Shown: positions 1-6,033 of the stretch, piece by piece
Layout of the letters: the number at the start of each line of letters is the position of its first letter
Numbering within the stretch: the first letter of the stretch is position 1
Source of the DNA: Planctomycetes bacterium UBA2386
GTDB taxonomy: Bacteria > Planctomycetota > UBA1135 > UBA2386
Assembly (NCBI GenBank): GCA_002343845.1
Contig: DDSQ01000016.1
Location: 2,683 to 10,056, forward strand
DNA length: 7,374 nucleotides
Direction of reading: 5' to 3'
The notes under the pieces: generated by a model
The model's database searches: none
The model's input: the letters and a program-made list of their open reading frames with translations, nothing else
Told to the model about the DNA's origin: nothing
Position numbers and translations under genes: made by a program

Positions 1-440
1 GCGAAGACCAGGTCCGGGTGCGCGACGATGAAGGGCCGGATCGCAAATTCGGCCGTGAAGCGCTGCGTGATCGCATGCAGCGCGGCCAGCGCACGCTCGG
101 GCTGTTGCAGGCCGCGGCGTGCGATGAACTCGCCGGCCGACCACAGGATCCAGCCGCGCAGGCCGTCGTGCAGTTCGCCGGGCTGGGCCATGTCCTGGGG
201 TCCGGCCGGGGCCAGCGCCGCCTCGATCACGTCGCAGGCGGCCGCGAAGTCCTGCGGCAGCGTGGCCTCCAGCGCATCGGCCACCTGCATCGCGCGCGCC
301 TTCAGCTCCAGCGCCTCCAGCCCGTCGCAGCCCAGCGCGACGAAGCGCGCGCCGTCGAAAGCCGGCCAGGCGCGCGCCAGCGGCGCCACCGCGGCGCGCA
401 CCAGCGCCGGGTTGACGAGGTTCTTGAACGGCTCGGGCAC
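1..440 (-). CDS. DNA alkylation repair protein, AlkC-like (N-terminal part, cut by window edge)
   Basis: This is the N-terminal 146 residues of a protein that continues past base 1. It begins with GTG at 440-438. The reading frame has no ATG between the preceding in-frame stop and the coding-like start, and the opening residues (M)PEPFKNLVNPALVR match how I remember AlkC-type DNA alkylation repair proteins (COG4335) beginning. Further family-like text is LHDGLRGWILWSAGEFIARRG and ITQRFTAEFAIRPFI, followed by HPDLVF at the edge. This family is built of HEAT-like helical repeats and removes alkylated purines such as 3-methyladenine without an inserted base-flipping loop. The region seen is alpha-helical and rich in Ala and Leu. 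It lies 19 bases downstream of the P450 stop, so it is probably co-transcribed with it. The Shine-Dalgarno is weak (GGAA very close to GTG), which suggests coupling to the upstream gene. The family call is from memory of the sequence, and the repair function is inferred. Confidence 0.8.
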   Translation of the reverse strand, partial: MPEPFKNLVNPALVRAAVAPLARAWPAFDGARFVALGCDGLEALELKARAMQVADALEATLPQDFAAACDVIEAALAPAGPQDMAQPGELHDGLRGWILWSAGEFIARRGLQQPERALAALHAITQRFTAEFAIRPFIVAHPDLVF

Positions 441-459
441 GGGTTCCGGTCGTGGCGCT

Positions 460-1668
460 TCAGCCCAGCGTCACCGGCAGGTGGCGCAGGCCGCGGAAGC
501 GCACGCGGCGGTCGCGCTCGGGCGTGCCGGCAGCGGCCAGGCGCGGATGGCGCGCCAGCAGGCGGCCGATCGCGATGCGCGCCTCCAGCCGCGCGACGTT
601 CATGCCCGAGCAGGCATGCGCACCCTGGCCGAAGGCGAGGTGGTTGTTCGGCTTGCGCGCCACGTCCAGCCGGTCGGGGTCGGCGAAGACCGCCGGGTCG
701 CGGTTGGCCGCGCCGATGCCGAGCGTGATGAAGCGGCCGGCCGGCAGCACGCGGTCCGACAGCTCGATGGGCGCCATGGCGAGCCGGTTGTTCAGCTGCA
801 GCGGGCTCTCGAAGCGCAGCAGTTCCTCCACCGCGGTCGTCAGCAGCGACGGGTCGGCGGCCAGGCGTTCCAGCTGGTCGCGGTGGGTCAGCAGCGCGTG
901 CAGGCCGTTGCCGATCAGGTTGGTCGTCGTCTCGTGGCCGGCATTGAGCAGGAAGATGCAGTTGTGCAGCAGCTCGGTCTCGGACAGCCTTCCCTGGTCG
1001 TCGCCACGCAGCAGCCGCGTCAGCACGTCGGCCTCGGGGTCGCCGGGGTGGCGCTCGCGGTCGGCGACGAGCCGGCGCAGGTAGGCCAGGAAGTCGGTGG
1101 TCGCCGCATTCGCGCGTGCCAGCACCGCCGCCGCCGGCGCCGGCTCCAGCGCCGACAGGATGGCGAGCGACCAGTCGCGCAGCGGTTCGCGCTCGTCGCG
1201 CGGCACCGCGAGCAGGTTGCCGATCACCTCGACCGGGATCTGCGCCGCGAAGTGCTCGATCAGGTCGGGCGCCGGCTGGTCGGCCAGCTCGTCGAGCAGC
1301 CGGTCGACCAGGCTCACGACGCCGGCCTCCATGCGCGCGATCGCGCGCTGGTTCAGCGCCCCCATCAGCAGCCGGCGCACGCGCGTGTGCAGCGGCGGGT
1401 CGTTGAAGACCAGGCTGCTCGTGTGGTGCTCGTAGATCGGCGTGCCGCGGCCCAGCGGCTGCGCGAAGGCCTCGCGCTTGTCGGAGCTGGCGTGCGGGCT
1501 GCGGTAGACCGCCAGCACGTCGTCGTAGCGCGTCAGCAGCACGCTGCCGGGCGCGAGCTGGTGCACCGGGTCGTGCGCGCGCAGCGCGGCGTAGGTCGGG
1601 TAGGGGTCGTCGACGAAGCCCGGCGGCGGCGCCGCGAGGCTGAAGCCGGCGATGGCGTCGCGGTCCAT
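460..1668 (-). CDS. Cytochrome P450 (bacterial soluble class I type)
   Basis: The protein has 402 residues, the usual length for soluble bacterial P450s, with no membrane anchor. All signature elements are present: DPPLHTR at 90-96 (the DPPxHTR C-helix motif), the I-helix oxygen-activation motif AGHETT at 243-248 with the Glu246/Thr247 acid-alcohol pair, ExxR at 282-285 in helix K, and the haem loop FGQGAHACSG at 346-355 with Cys353 as the thiolate ligand. It should insert one oxygen atom into an organic substrate using electrons from a ferredoxin/reductase pair, and no such partner is in the window. The substrate cannot be read from the sequence. I chose the ATG at 1668 because it gives MDRDAIAGFSLAAPPPGFVDDPYP, a normal N-terminus, and a GAAGG lies 11 bases upstream, overlapping the previous gene's stop. 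A longer in-frame extension to 2013 would run through the aspartoacylase gene and is rejected. Confidence 0.96.
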   Translation of the reverse strand: MDRDAIAGFSLAAPPPGFVDDPYPTYAALRAHDPVHQLAPGSVLLTRYDDVLAVYRSPHASSDKREAFAQPLGRGTPIYEHHTSSLVFNDPPLHTRVRRLLMGALNQRAIARMEAGVVSLVDRLLDELADQPAPDLIEHFAAQIPVEVIGNLLAVPRDEREPLRDWSLAILSALEPAPAAAVLARANAATTDFLAYLRRLVADRERHPGDPEADVLTRLLRGDDQGRLSETELLHNCIFLLNAGHETTTNLIGNGLHALLTHRDQLERLAADPSLLTTAVEELLRFESPLQLNNRLAMAPIELSDRVLPAGRFITLGIGAANRDPAVFADPDRLDVARKPNNHLAFGQGAHACSGMNVARLEARIAIGRLLARHPRLAAAGTPERDRRVRFRGLRHLPVTLG

Positions 1669-1679
1669 GCCCGTCACGG

Positions 1680-1684
1680 CCTTC
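1680..1684 (-). promoter_or_regulatory. Ribosome binding site of the P450 gene, overlapping the upstream stop
   Basis: GAAGG on the minus strand sits across the first two bases of the aspartoacylase TGA stop, 11 bases before the P450 ATG at 1668. The spacing is slightly long. The arrangement suggests translational coupling between the two genes and argues for the ATG rather than the in-frame GTG at 1677, which would be only 2 bases from the same motif. Confidence 0.45.
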
Positions 1685-2615
1685 AGGCCATCGGCCGTGC
1701 CAGGTAGACGCCCTCGCGGCCGACGATGGGCTGCCGCGTCGGCATCAGCACCGTGCAGTCGGGGCAGGGTGCACGCACCTCGTGCTCGCCGTCGCTGGCA
1801 ATCAGTTCGCCCTCGGCGAAGGTCTCGAAGCCGACCAGCGGCCGCGCGAAGCGGAACTCCGGCGTCTTGACGACCCAGGTCAGCAGCAGCTCGAAGCGGC
1901 GCTGCGGCCGGGCCGCCGGCGTGCGCGGCTCGATGAGCCCGAAGTGGGCCAGGAAGTCCAGCGTCACCGCGATCGCGCGCTCGCCGCTGGCGCTGCGGAA
2001 GTGCTGCCCGCATTCGGCGACCAGCGCGACGCCGTGATGATCGGCCTGGCCGTGGCGCCCATGCTGGATCAGCGGCGTGCCCGAACCCAGCCCCTGCGGC
2101 ATCACCAGGTGCGCGGCCGGCTGCGCGATGGCCAGCGCCGCGGCGCTGTTGCGCTCGAATTTCGGATAGACCCAGAACGGCTCCACGTCCTGCGCCGTGG
2201 AGTGCAGGTCCAGGATGTGATCGGCGGCCGCGACCACCGGCCGCAGTTCGCGCGCGCGGCGCAGCTCGGGGCTGTCCTCGGCGCCGTCCAGCCAGGCTTC
2301 CGACCAGATGCGGTTCAGGTTGTGCACGAGCTGCCGGCTGTCGAAGGGCCGCGCGGTGTCGAAGCTCTCGTAGGCGGCGACATTGGCGAAGCTCACCGTC
2401 AGCGTGCCGACGCGCGGCCGCACGCCCTCGTCCAGCAGGTGGGTCGCGGCGACCATGCCGCAGAACTCGTTGCCGTGGGTCAGCGCATTGACCAGCACAT
2501 GCGGCCCCGGGCGGCCGGAGTCGAAGCGGTGCACCCAGTCGATGCCGGTGTTGCCGCGGCGGTAGGGCTGCAGGTCGCGCGGCAGCAGTTCGAAGCGCGG
2601 CGTCTCGGCGGACAT
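1683..2615 (-). CDS. Succinylglutamate desuccinylase/aspartoacylase-family zinc hydrolase
   Basis: The protein has 310 residues. The M14-like zinc carboxypeptidase fold of the AstE/ASPA family is indicated by HGNE at 47-50 (zinc ligands His47 and Glu50), NLNRIW at 99-104 (Asn101/Arg102, the substrate carboxylate-binding NR pair), DLHST at 136-140 (third zinc ligand His138) and AECGQH at 200-205, with Glu201 as the likely catalytic acid/base. The C-terminal third resembles the beta-rich cap domain of aspartoacylases. Members cleave an N-acyl group from an amino acid, such as N-acetylaspartate or N-succinylglutamate, but the substrate here is not evident. No arginine-catabolism (ast) genes are nearby, so I do not call it astE. 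The ATG at 2615 gives MSAETPRFELLPRDL; longer starts to 2822 add low-complexity Arg/Pro sequence in the divergent spacer. The gene is first in the three-gene minus-strand run, with its stop 14 bases before the P450 start. Confidence 0.9.
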   Translation of the reverse strand: MSAETPRFELLPRDLQPYRRGNTGIDWVHRFDSGRPGPHVLVNALTHGNEFCGMVAATHLLDEGVRPRVGTLTVSFANVAAYESFDTARPFDSRQLVHNLNRIWSEAWLDGAEDSPELRRARELRPVVAAADHILDLHSTAQDVEPFWVYPKFERNSAAALAIAQPAAHLVMPQGLGSGTPLIQHGRHGQADHHGVALVAECGQHFRSASGERAIAVTLDFLAHFGLIEPRTPAARPQRRFELLLTWVVKTPEFRFARPLVGFETFAEGELIASDGEHEVRAPCPDCTVLMPTRQPIVGREGVYLARPMA

Positions 2616-2649
2616 GGGGCGTGGTCTCGGCAGGTCAACGGGCCGCCGC

Positions 2650-2655
2650 AATGTA
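2650..2655 (-). promoter_or_regulatory. Possible -10 element for the aspartoacylase-P450-alkC operon
   Basis: TACATT on the minus strand matches the sigma-70 -10 consensus at four of six positions, with a TG immediately before it. It would place the transcript start near 2643, leaving a leader of about 28 bases before the ATG at 2615. It is one of the few AT-rich spots in the spacer. No clear -35 hexamer is found at the right distance (AACGTG at best), so this remains weak. Confidence 0.25.
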
Positions 2656-2846
2656 CATCGGCCTGCACGTCGGGCACGTTCGTGCGCGGCTGGTTCACCC
2701 CGGGGACGGCGCGTACCGCGCCCTGTCGCGCCGCGCTGCAGCCTGTCGCAGCCCGCGTGCGGCGGCGAGGCATTCGCGGCATCCTCGCCACTGGCGCCCG
2801 GACCGGGAGCGCCGCCCGGCACGGCGCCTTGCGACCAGCGGCGCTC

Positions 2847-2852
2847 AGGAGA
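2847..2852 (+). promoter_or_regulatory. Ribosome binding site of the rhodanese gene
   Basis: AGGAGA lies six bases before the ATG at 2859, a strong Shine-Dalgarno at good spacing. It fixes the start of the exported rhodanese and excludes the much longer in-frame extension reaching back to 1782. The ATG at 2865, two codons on, is a possible alternative but would put the Shine-Dalgarno farther away. Confidence 0.75.
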
Positions 2853-2858
2853 CTCGGC

Positions 2859-4532
2859 ATGTCCATGACCAACATCACGCGCCGCGGCGCCCTGCGCCTG
2901 GCGACGGCCGGCGCGTCGCTGGCCACCCCTGCGCTGTCCTCGCTATGGGCGTGGTCCACGACGGCCGTGGCGGCGTCTGCCGCGCACGAGCCGCTGGTCG
3001 ATGCCGACTGGTTGCGGCGCCAGCGCAGCGACCAGGTGCTGCTGATCGACGCCTCGCCGGCGCCGTTCGTGCGCCGGCAGCGCATCGAAGGGGCCGTTCA
3101 CGCCGACCTGTTCAGCTTCGGCGGGCGCGATGTCGCCGACGACGTCTGGCAGCAGCGCCTGCAGCGCTGGGGCGTCGACCCCTCCAGGACCGTCGTGATC
3201 TACGACCAGGACGGCATGATGTGGGCGACCCGGCTGTTCTTCGATCTCGCCTACCTGGGCTTCCCGATCGAACGCCTGCGCCTGCTGGACGGTGGCCTGG
3301 CGGCCTGGCGCGCTGCCGGCGGCACGGTCACGGCCGAGGCGCCGCCCGCACCGGCGCCGGGACGGTTTGTCGTGAGCGGTCGGCGCGAGGAGCTGCACGC
3401 CCGGCTGCCGGAGATGCTGCAGGCCAGCGGCGAGCCGGCACGCGTGACGCTGGTCGACGCGCTGGAACCCAGCCACTACTTCGGCGGCGCAAGGTTCTTC
3501 GACCGTGCGGGTCACCTGCCGAACGCCCGCTCGTGGCCGCGCCAGGAGCTGTTCGACGCCACGGGACGCTTCAAGGCGCGCGACGAGTTGCGCCGCATGG
3601 CCACGCACCTGGGTCTGGACCCGGCGCGGCCCGTCTACACCTATTGCGGCGGCGGCATCGCGGCGACGCTGCCCTTCTTCGTCCTCAAGTTCCTGCTCGG
3701 CTACCCCGACGTGCGCGTGCACATCGGCTCGCTGCTCGAGTGGCAGCGCGACGACCGCGGCCTGCCGATGTGGACCTACGCCCGGCCGCTGCTGATGCGC
3801 GACGCCGACTGGGTGCAGGGCTGGGGCGGCGCGCTGCTGCGCAGCGTCGGCATGTCGCAGCTGTCGGTGGTGGACCTGCGGCCGGCGGCGGACTATGCCC
3901 AGGGTCATCTGCCCTATGCGCTGCACCTGCCGGCCGAACGGTTCCGCGAACATCTGCGCGACCCGGCGGCGCTGGCCCCCGCGCTCGGCGCCGCCGGCGT
4001 GGACCCGCAGCATGAGGTGGTGCTGGTGTCCGGCGGTGGCCTGACCGGCGACGCCGCGCTGGCCTACGCGGTGCTGGAGTCGCTGGGCCAGCCGCGCATC
4101 TCGATCCTGAAGGAGTCGGTCGACGAGTGGGCGCTGCGCGGCCACCCGCTGGCCAAGGAGCCGACCGTCGTCGGCCAGCGACGCAGCCCGCAGGACCTGG
4201 TGGTGCCGGAACGCAGCTACGTCGCACGCGCCACGCCGGGTGCGCTGCTGCGGCCCGCGACCGACGGACTGTATCCCCGCCTCTCGTTGGCGCCCGGCCG
4301 CCAGGCGCCAGCGCGGCGGCCGCAGGGCGCCGTCGTGCACCTGCCGTATGCCGATCTGCTGGAAGCCGACGGCCGCCCGATGGCGGCGCATGCGCTGTGG
4401 ACCAGGCTGGACAAGGCCGGCCTGACGCGCTGGGCCGCTGTCGATTGCACCGCCGACGACCCCGCGGACGCAGCGGCCGGCGCCTGGCTGCTGCGGCTGA
4501 TGGGGCTTCCGGACGTTCGCATCGCCGTCTGA
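2859..4532 (+). CDS. Tat-exported multi-domain rhodanese (sulfurtransferase) with about four rhodanese modules
   Basis: The protein has 557 residues. Residues 1-40 form a Tat-type signal: TRRGALRLATAGASL with the twin arginine at 8-9, a hydrophobic stretch, and an Ala-x-Ala cleavage region near 36-42, so it should act folded in the periplasm. Module 1 (about 45-157) has the rhodanese pattern ending LLDGGLAAW, but its active-site loop is YDQDGM with Asp116 instead of Cys. Module 2 (about 170-310) has GHLPNARSWP and the loop CGGGIAA with Cys263 as the likely persulfide-carrying residue. Module 3 (about 318-440) has VVDLRPAADYAQGHLPYA, but its loop is SGGGLTGD with Ser391 in the Cys position. 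Module 4 (about 450-557) is degenerate, with AVVHLPYADLLEADG and C530-TADDPAD in place of a normal loop. It therefore looks like one active centre in a larger scaffold. Thiosulfate or another sulfane donor is the expected substrate, and the physiological acceptor is unknown. Typical tandem rhodaneses have two modules and about 280-320 residues. Confidence 0.88.
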   Translation: MSMTNITRRGALRLATAGASLATPALSSLWAWSTTAVAASAAHEPLVDADWLRRQRSDQVLLIDASPAPFVRRQRIEGAVHADLFSFGGRDVADDVWQQRLQRWGVDPSRTVVIYDQDGMMWATRLFFDLAYLGFPIERLRLLDGGLAAWRAAGGTVTAEAPPAPAPGRFVVSGRREELHARLPEMLQASGEPARVTLVDALEPSHYFGGARFFDRAGHLPNARSWPRQELFDATGRFKARDELRRMATHLGLDPARPVYTYCGGGIAATLPFFVLKFLLGYPDVRVHIGSLLEWQRDDRGLPMWTYARPLLMRDADWVQGWGGALLRSVGMSQLSVVDLRPAADYAQGHLPYALHLPAERFREHLRDPAALAPALGAAGVDPQHEVVLVSGGGLTGDAALAYAVLESLGQPRISILKESVDEWALRGHPLAKEPTVVGQRRSPQDLVVPERSYVARATPGALLRPATDGLYPRLSLAPGRQAPARRPQGAVVHLPYADLLEADGRPMAAHALWTRLDKAGLTRWAAVDCTADDPADAAAGAWLLRLMGLPDVRIAV

Positions 4533-4561
4533 CCGGGCAGGGCACGCGGGCGCACTGCGGC

Positions 4562-4567
4562 TACAGT
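4562..4567 (+). promoter_or_regulatory. Possible -10 element giving a near-leaderless riboflavin synthase transcript
   Basis: TACAGT in the 42-base gap matches the -10 consensus TATAAT at four of six positions. Transcription starting about seven bases after it would begin around 4574, at the ATG at 4575. There is no Shine-Dalgarno directly before that ATG (the preceding bases are CGTGGCC). No recognisable -35 lies 16-18 bases upstream, so read-through from the rhodanese gene is an equally good explanation. Confidence 0.3.
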
Positions 4568-4574
4568 CGTGGCC

Positions 4575-5288
4575 ATGTTCACCGGCATCGTCCAGGGCAC
4601 CGCCACCGTGCGCCGGCTGCAGGCGCAGCCCGGCCTGGCCACGATCGAACTCGCCGTCCCGCCCGGCTTCGCGGACGGCCTGGCGATCGGCGCCAGCGTG
4701 GCCGTCGACGGCGTGTGCCTCACCGTCACGGCGCTGGCGGGCGGCGACGCCGCGCGCTTCGACGTGATGCAGCAGACGCTGACGCTGACCACGCTGGGGG
4801 CGCTGCGCGAGGGCGCGCGCGTCAACGTCGAGCGCGCCGCGAAGGACGGGGCGGAGATCGGCGGCCACCCGCTGTCCGGGCATGTGGACTTCCGCGCCAC
4901 CGTGCAGTCCATCCGCCGGCCCGAGAACAACCACGTGCTGCGCTTCGCGGTGCCGGCGCCGTGGATGCGCTATGTCTTCGCCAAGGGCTACATCGCGGTC
5001 GACGGCGCCAGCCTGACGGTCGCCGAGGCCGGCCGCGAGGCCGGCGGCAGCGGCTGGTTCGAGGTCTGGCTGATCCCCGAGACGCTGCGCATGACGACCT
5101 TCGGCGACAGGCGCCAGGGCGACGAGGTCAACGTCGAGATCGAGCGCCAGACGCAGATCGTCGTCGACACCGTCGAGCGCGTGCTCGACGAGCGCCTGGG
5201 GCCGCTGATGCCGGCGCTGCGGGCGCTGGTCGCCCAGGCTCCTGGACACGAGGGCGGCGACCGGCTTCCGGTCAAGCACCCGGGGTAG
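4575..5288 (+). CDS. ribE: Riboflavin synthase (alpha subunit, E. coli RibC/RibE type)
   Basis: The protein has 237 residues. It catalyses dismutation of two 6,7-dimethyl-8-ribityllumazines to riboflavin and a pyrimidinedione, the last step of riboflavin synthesis, in the cytosol as a trimer. Two repeated lumazine-binding barrels are visible: barrel 1 starts at MFTGIVQGTA with VDGVCLTV at 44-51 (Cys48), and barrel 2 carries the paralogous VDGASLTV at 142-149 (Ser146, Thr148). GGHPLSGHVD at 96-105 holds the family's conserved His-Ser-Gly-His region. The end QTQIVVDTVERVL matches the E. coli enzyme closely. I chose the ATG at 4575 because members start MFTGIV; an in-frame GTG two codons earlier is less likely. 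A tail of about 30 residues after VERVLDE is longer than in the E. coli protein and Pro/Gly/Arg-rich. No other rib gene and no FMN-riboswitch-sized leader is present, so it may be a second copy outside the main rib operon. Confidence 0.94.
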   Translation: MFTGIVQGTATVRRLQAQPGLATIELAVPPGFADGLAIGASVAVDGVCLTVTALAGGDAARFDVMQQTLTLTTLGALREGARVNVERAAKDGAEIGGHPLSGHVDFRATVQSIRRPENNHVLRFAVPAPWMRYVFAKGYIAVDGASLTVAEAGREAGGSGWFEVWLIPETLRMTTFGDRRQGDEVNVEIERQTQIVVDTVERVLDERLGPLMPALRALVAQAPGHEGGDRLPVKHPG

Positions 5289-5440
5289 ATCGTCGACCCG
5301 GCTGCGCTGCGTCGCTTCGGCCGCCGATGCCCCTTCTCAGCGGCCCGCGCCGACACGCAGCGCGGCGGCCCATCACCACACGGACGCGAGCGCCGAACGC
5401 GCCCTCGTCACCGGGACCCCGGCGGACGAGCGCGCGGCCG

Positions 5441-5456
5441 GATGGCTGCAGCCATC
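5441..5456. repeat. Perfect 16-base palindrome
   Basis: GATGGCTGCAGCCATC is its own reverse complement at all 16 positions, centred between 5448 and 5449, and lies in the convergent spacer. It could be a protein-binding site or a short cruciform/hairpin (a gapless palindrome needs a few central bases for the loop). There is no T-tract after it on either strand, so it is not an obvious terminator. Confidence 0.9.
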
Positions 5457-5593
5457 GACCTGAGCGCCAACCGCCATGTGCGGGCCGACGTGCAGGCCGA
5501 CGCGCAGGTGCTGCATCCACGCGGTCTTGCGGACCGACGAGCCGGCCCTTCGACGACGCCGCCGGCGTGCCGCAGGCCCTGACCCGCCGGACA

Positions 5594-5619
5594 CCGCCGC
5601 CCACTGCCGAACGCGGCGG
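5594..5619 (-). terminator. GC-rich hairpin just beyond the doxX stop
   Basis: CCGCCGC (5594-5600) pairs perfectly with GCGGCGG (5613-5619) across a 12-base loop. On the minus strand it begins three bases after the doxX TGA (5624-5622). Its position fits a transcript end or a 3' stability structure for the SDR-MBL-doxX unit. It lacks the run of T residues of a standard intrinsic terminator, so termination is not certain. Confidence 0.35.
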
Positions 5620-5621
5620 CG

Positions 5622-6026
5622 TCACCGGGCGCGGCGGGCGTCCAGGCTGGCCGGTCCCGGCCCGGCGCAGAACAGCAGCAGCAGGCCGCCTGCAATCGCC
5701 AGGTTCTTCATGAACAGCAGCTGCTGCACGGCGGCCTGCTCGGCGTGCGCCGACCAGAAGCGGTGGAAGACCAGCGAGGCGACGAGGGTGAACAGCGCCA
5801 GCAGGAGCCCCGCCCAGCGCGCCTGCCAGCCGATCGCGACGGCCAGCCCCGCGATCAGTTCGAAGGCCCCGGCCAGGGGCGCCAGCAATTGCGGCATTGG
5901 CAGCCCGCCGGCGGCGACGAAGGCGGCCGTGCCGTCCAGGTGGGTCAGCTTGTCGATGCCCGACAGCACGAAGATCGCGGCGAGCAGCAGCCGCGCGAAG
6001 GCGAACGCGGGGGCGGAAGCGGTCAT
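5622..6026 (-). CDS. DoxX family membrane protein
   Basis: The protein has 134 residues, the usual DoxX length. Four hydrophobic helices are visible: about 8-24 (FARLLLAAIFVLSGIDKL), 46-66, 70-88 and 104-122. Family hallmarks are the helix 1 pattern R-LLLAAIF-LSG-DKL, GGLPMPQLLAPLAGAFELIAG with a Glu in helix 2, the FHRFW turn, and FMKNLAIAGGLLLL in helix 4. It sits in the inner membrane. DoxX proteins are named after a thiosulfate:quinone oxidoreductase subunit, but most bacterial members have no proven reaction and some are linked to oxidative-stress responses and thiol redox. The ATG at 6026 has AGGAG seven bases upstream (6038-6034). It is the last gene of the minus-strand run, 83 bases after the MBL gene. 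The extreme C-terminus (SLDARRAR) is basic and probably cytoplasmic. Confidence 0.92.
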   Translation of the reverse strand: MTASAPAFAFARLLLAAIFVLSGIDKLTHLDGTAAFVAAGGLPMPQLLAPLAGAFELIAGLAVAIGWQARWAGLLLALFTLVASLVFHRFWSAHAEQAAVQQLLFMKNLAIAGGLLLLFCAGPGPASLDARRAR

Positions 6027-6033
6027 GGGGCGA

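Larger units (their letters stand above)
2616..2858. promoter_or_regulatory. Divergent intergenic region between the P450 operon and the rhodanese gene
   Basis: This 243-base spacer must hold the outward promoters of both flanking units. I see a minus-strand -10-like TACATT at 2655-2650 (35 bases before the aspartoacylase ATG) inside the 8-base palindrome ATGTACAT (2651-2658). I see no good -35 partner and no convincing plus-strand promoter. Symmetric elements that could be operators are GCACG-TT-CGTGC at 2674-2685 and GGCGCG-TAC-CGCGCC at 2708-2722. The octamer CCTGTCGC occurs twice (2722-2729 and 2742-2749), exactly 20 bases apart. In such GC-rich DNA short symmetric elements arise often, so regulatory meaning is only suggested. 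The ATG-initiated frames here are low-complexity Arg/Pro/Ala and not coding. Confidence 0.4.
5289..5621. other. Convergent intergenic region, no recognised gene
   Basis: These 333 bases lie between the ends of the riboflavin synthase gene (plus) and doxX (minus). Frames starting here on either strand read as low-complexity Arg/Pro/Ala, and none resembles a family I know. Two stretches have a codon texture like real genes: a minus-strand run around 5375-5540 (text such as VRKTAWMQHLRVGLHVG, G/C at nearly every third position) and a plus-strand run around 5311-5460 ending PADERAAGWLQPST before TGA, with no start codon. Both could be debris of a decayed gene or chance in GC-rich DNA. The region also has an imperfect 12-base tandem repeat (5484-5495 and 5496-5507, one mismatch), a 16-base palindrome and a GC hairpin near the doxX end. 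Confidence 0.5.

Noticed and set aside
28..1707. Long plus-strand open frame (559 codons) opposite the P450 and alkC-like genes
   Set aside because: Its translation is Arg/Ala/Gln/Val-rich low complexity with no family resemblance. It is the mirror of two well-supported minus-strand genes, as expected in very GC-rich DNA where stop codons are rare.
1669..2013. Extended P450 start at 2013
   Set aside because: It would add 115 residues without P450 resemblance and overlap the aspartoacylase gene. The start at 1668 gives the normal length.
1782..2858. Upstream extension of the rhodanese frame back to 1782
   Set aside because: The strong AGGAGA before 2859 and the twin-arginine signal immediately after it fix the start. 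The extension only mirrors the aspartoacylase gene.
4533..4574. FMN riboswitch ahead of riboflavin synthase
   Set aside because: The gap is only 42 bases, far too short for an FMN aptamer, and none of its conserved elements is visible.
2943..5279. Very long minus-strand open frame (778 codons) opposite the rhodanese and riboflavin synthase genes
   Set aside because: It spans two clear plus-strand genes and their spacer, has repetitive His/Arg/Gln/Ala composition and no motif. It is an antisense shadow.
5442..5582. Small plus-strand open frame of 46 codons starting with the ATG inside the palindrome
   Set aside because: The first 25 codons have gene-like third positions, but there is no Shine-Dalgarno and no recognisable family, and the second half loses the codon pattern. 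Not enough to call a gene.
5594..5619. Standard intrinsic terminator for both converging units
   Set aside because: The hairpin is clear, but no T-tract follows on either strand. It is reported only as a low-confidence minus-strand terminator-like hairpin.
4127..5713. 528-codon plus-strand frame overlapping the rhodanese end, riboflavin synthase and spacer
   Set aside because: It is low-complexity Arg/Ala/Pro text and conflicts with two recognised genes in another frame.
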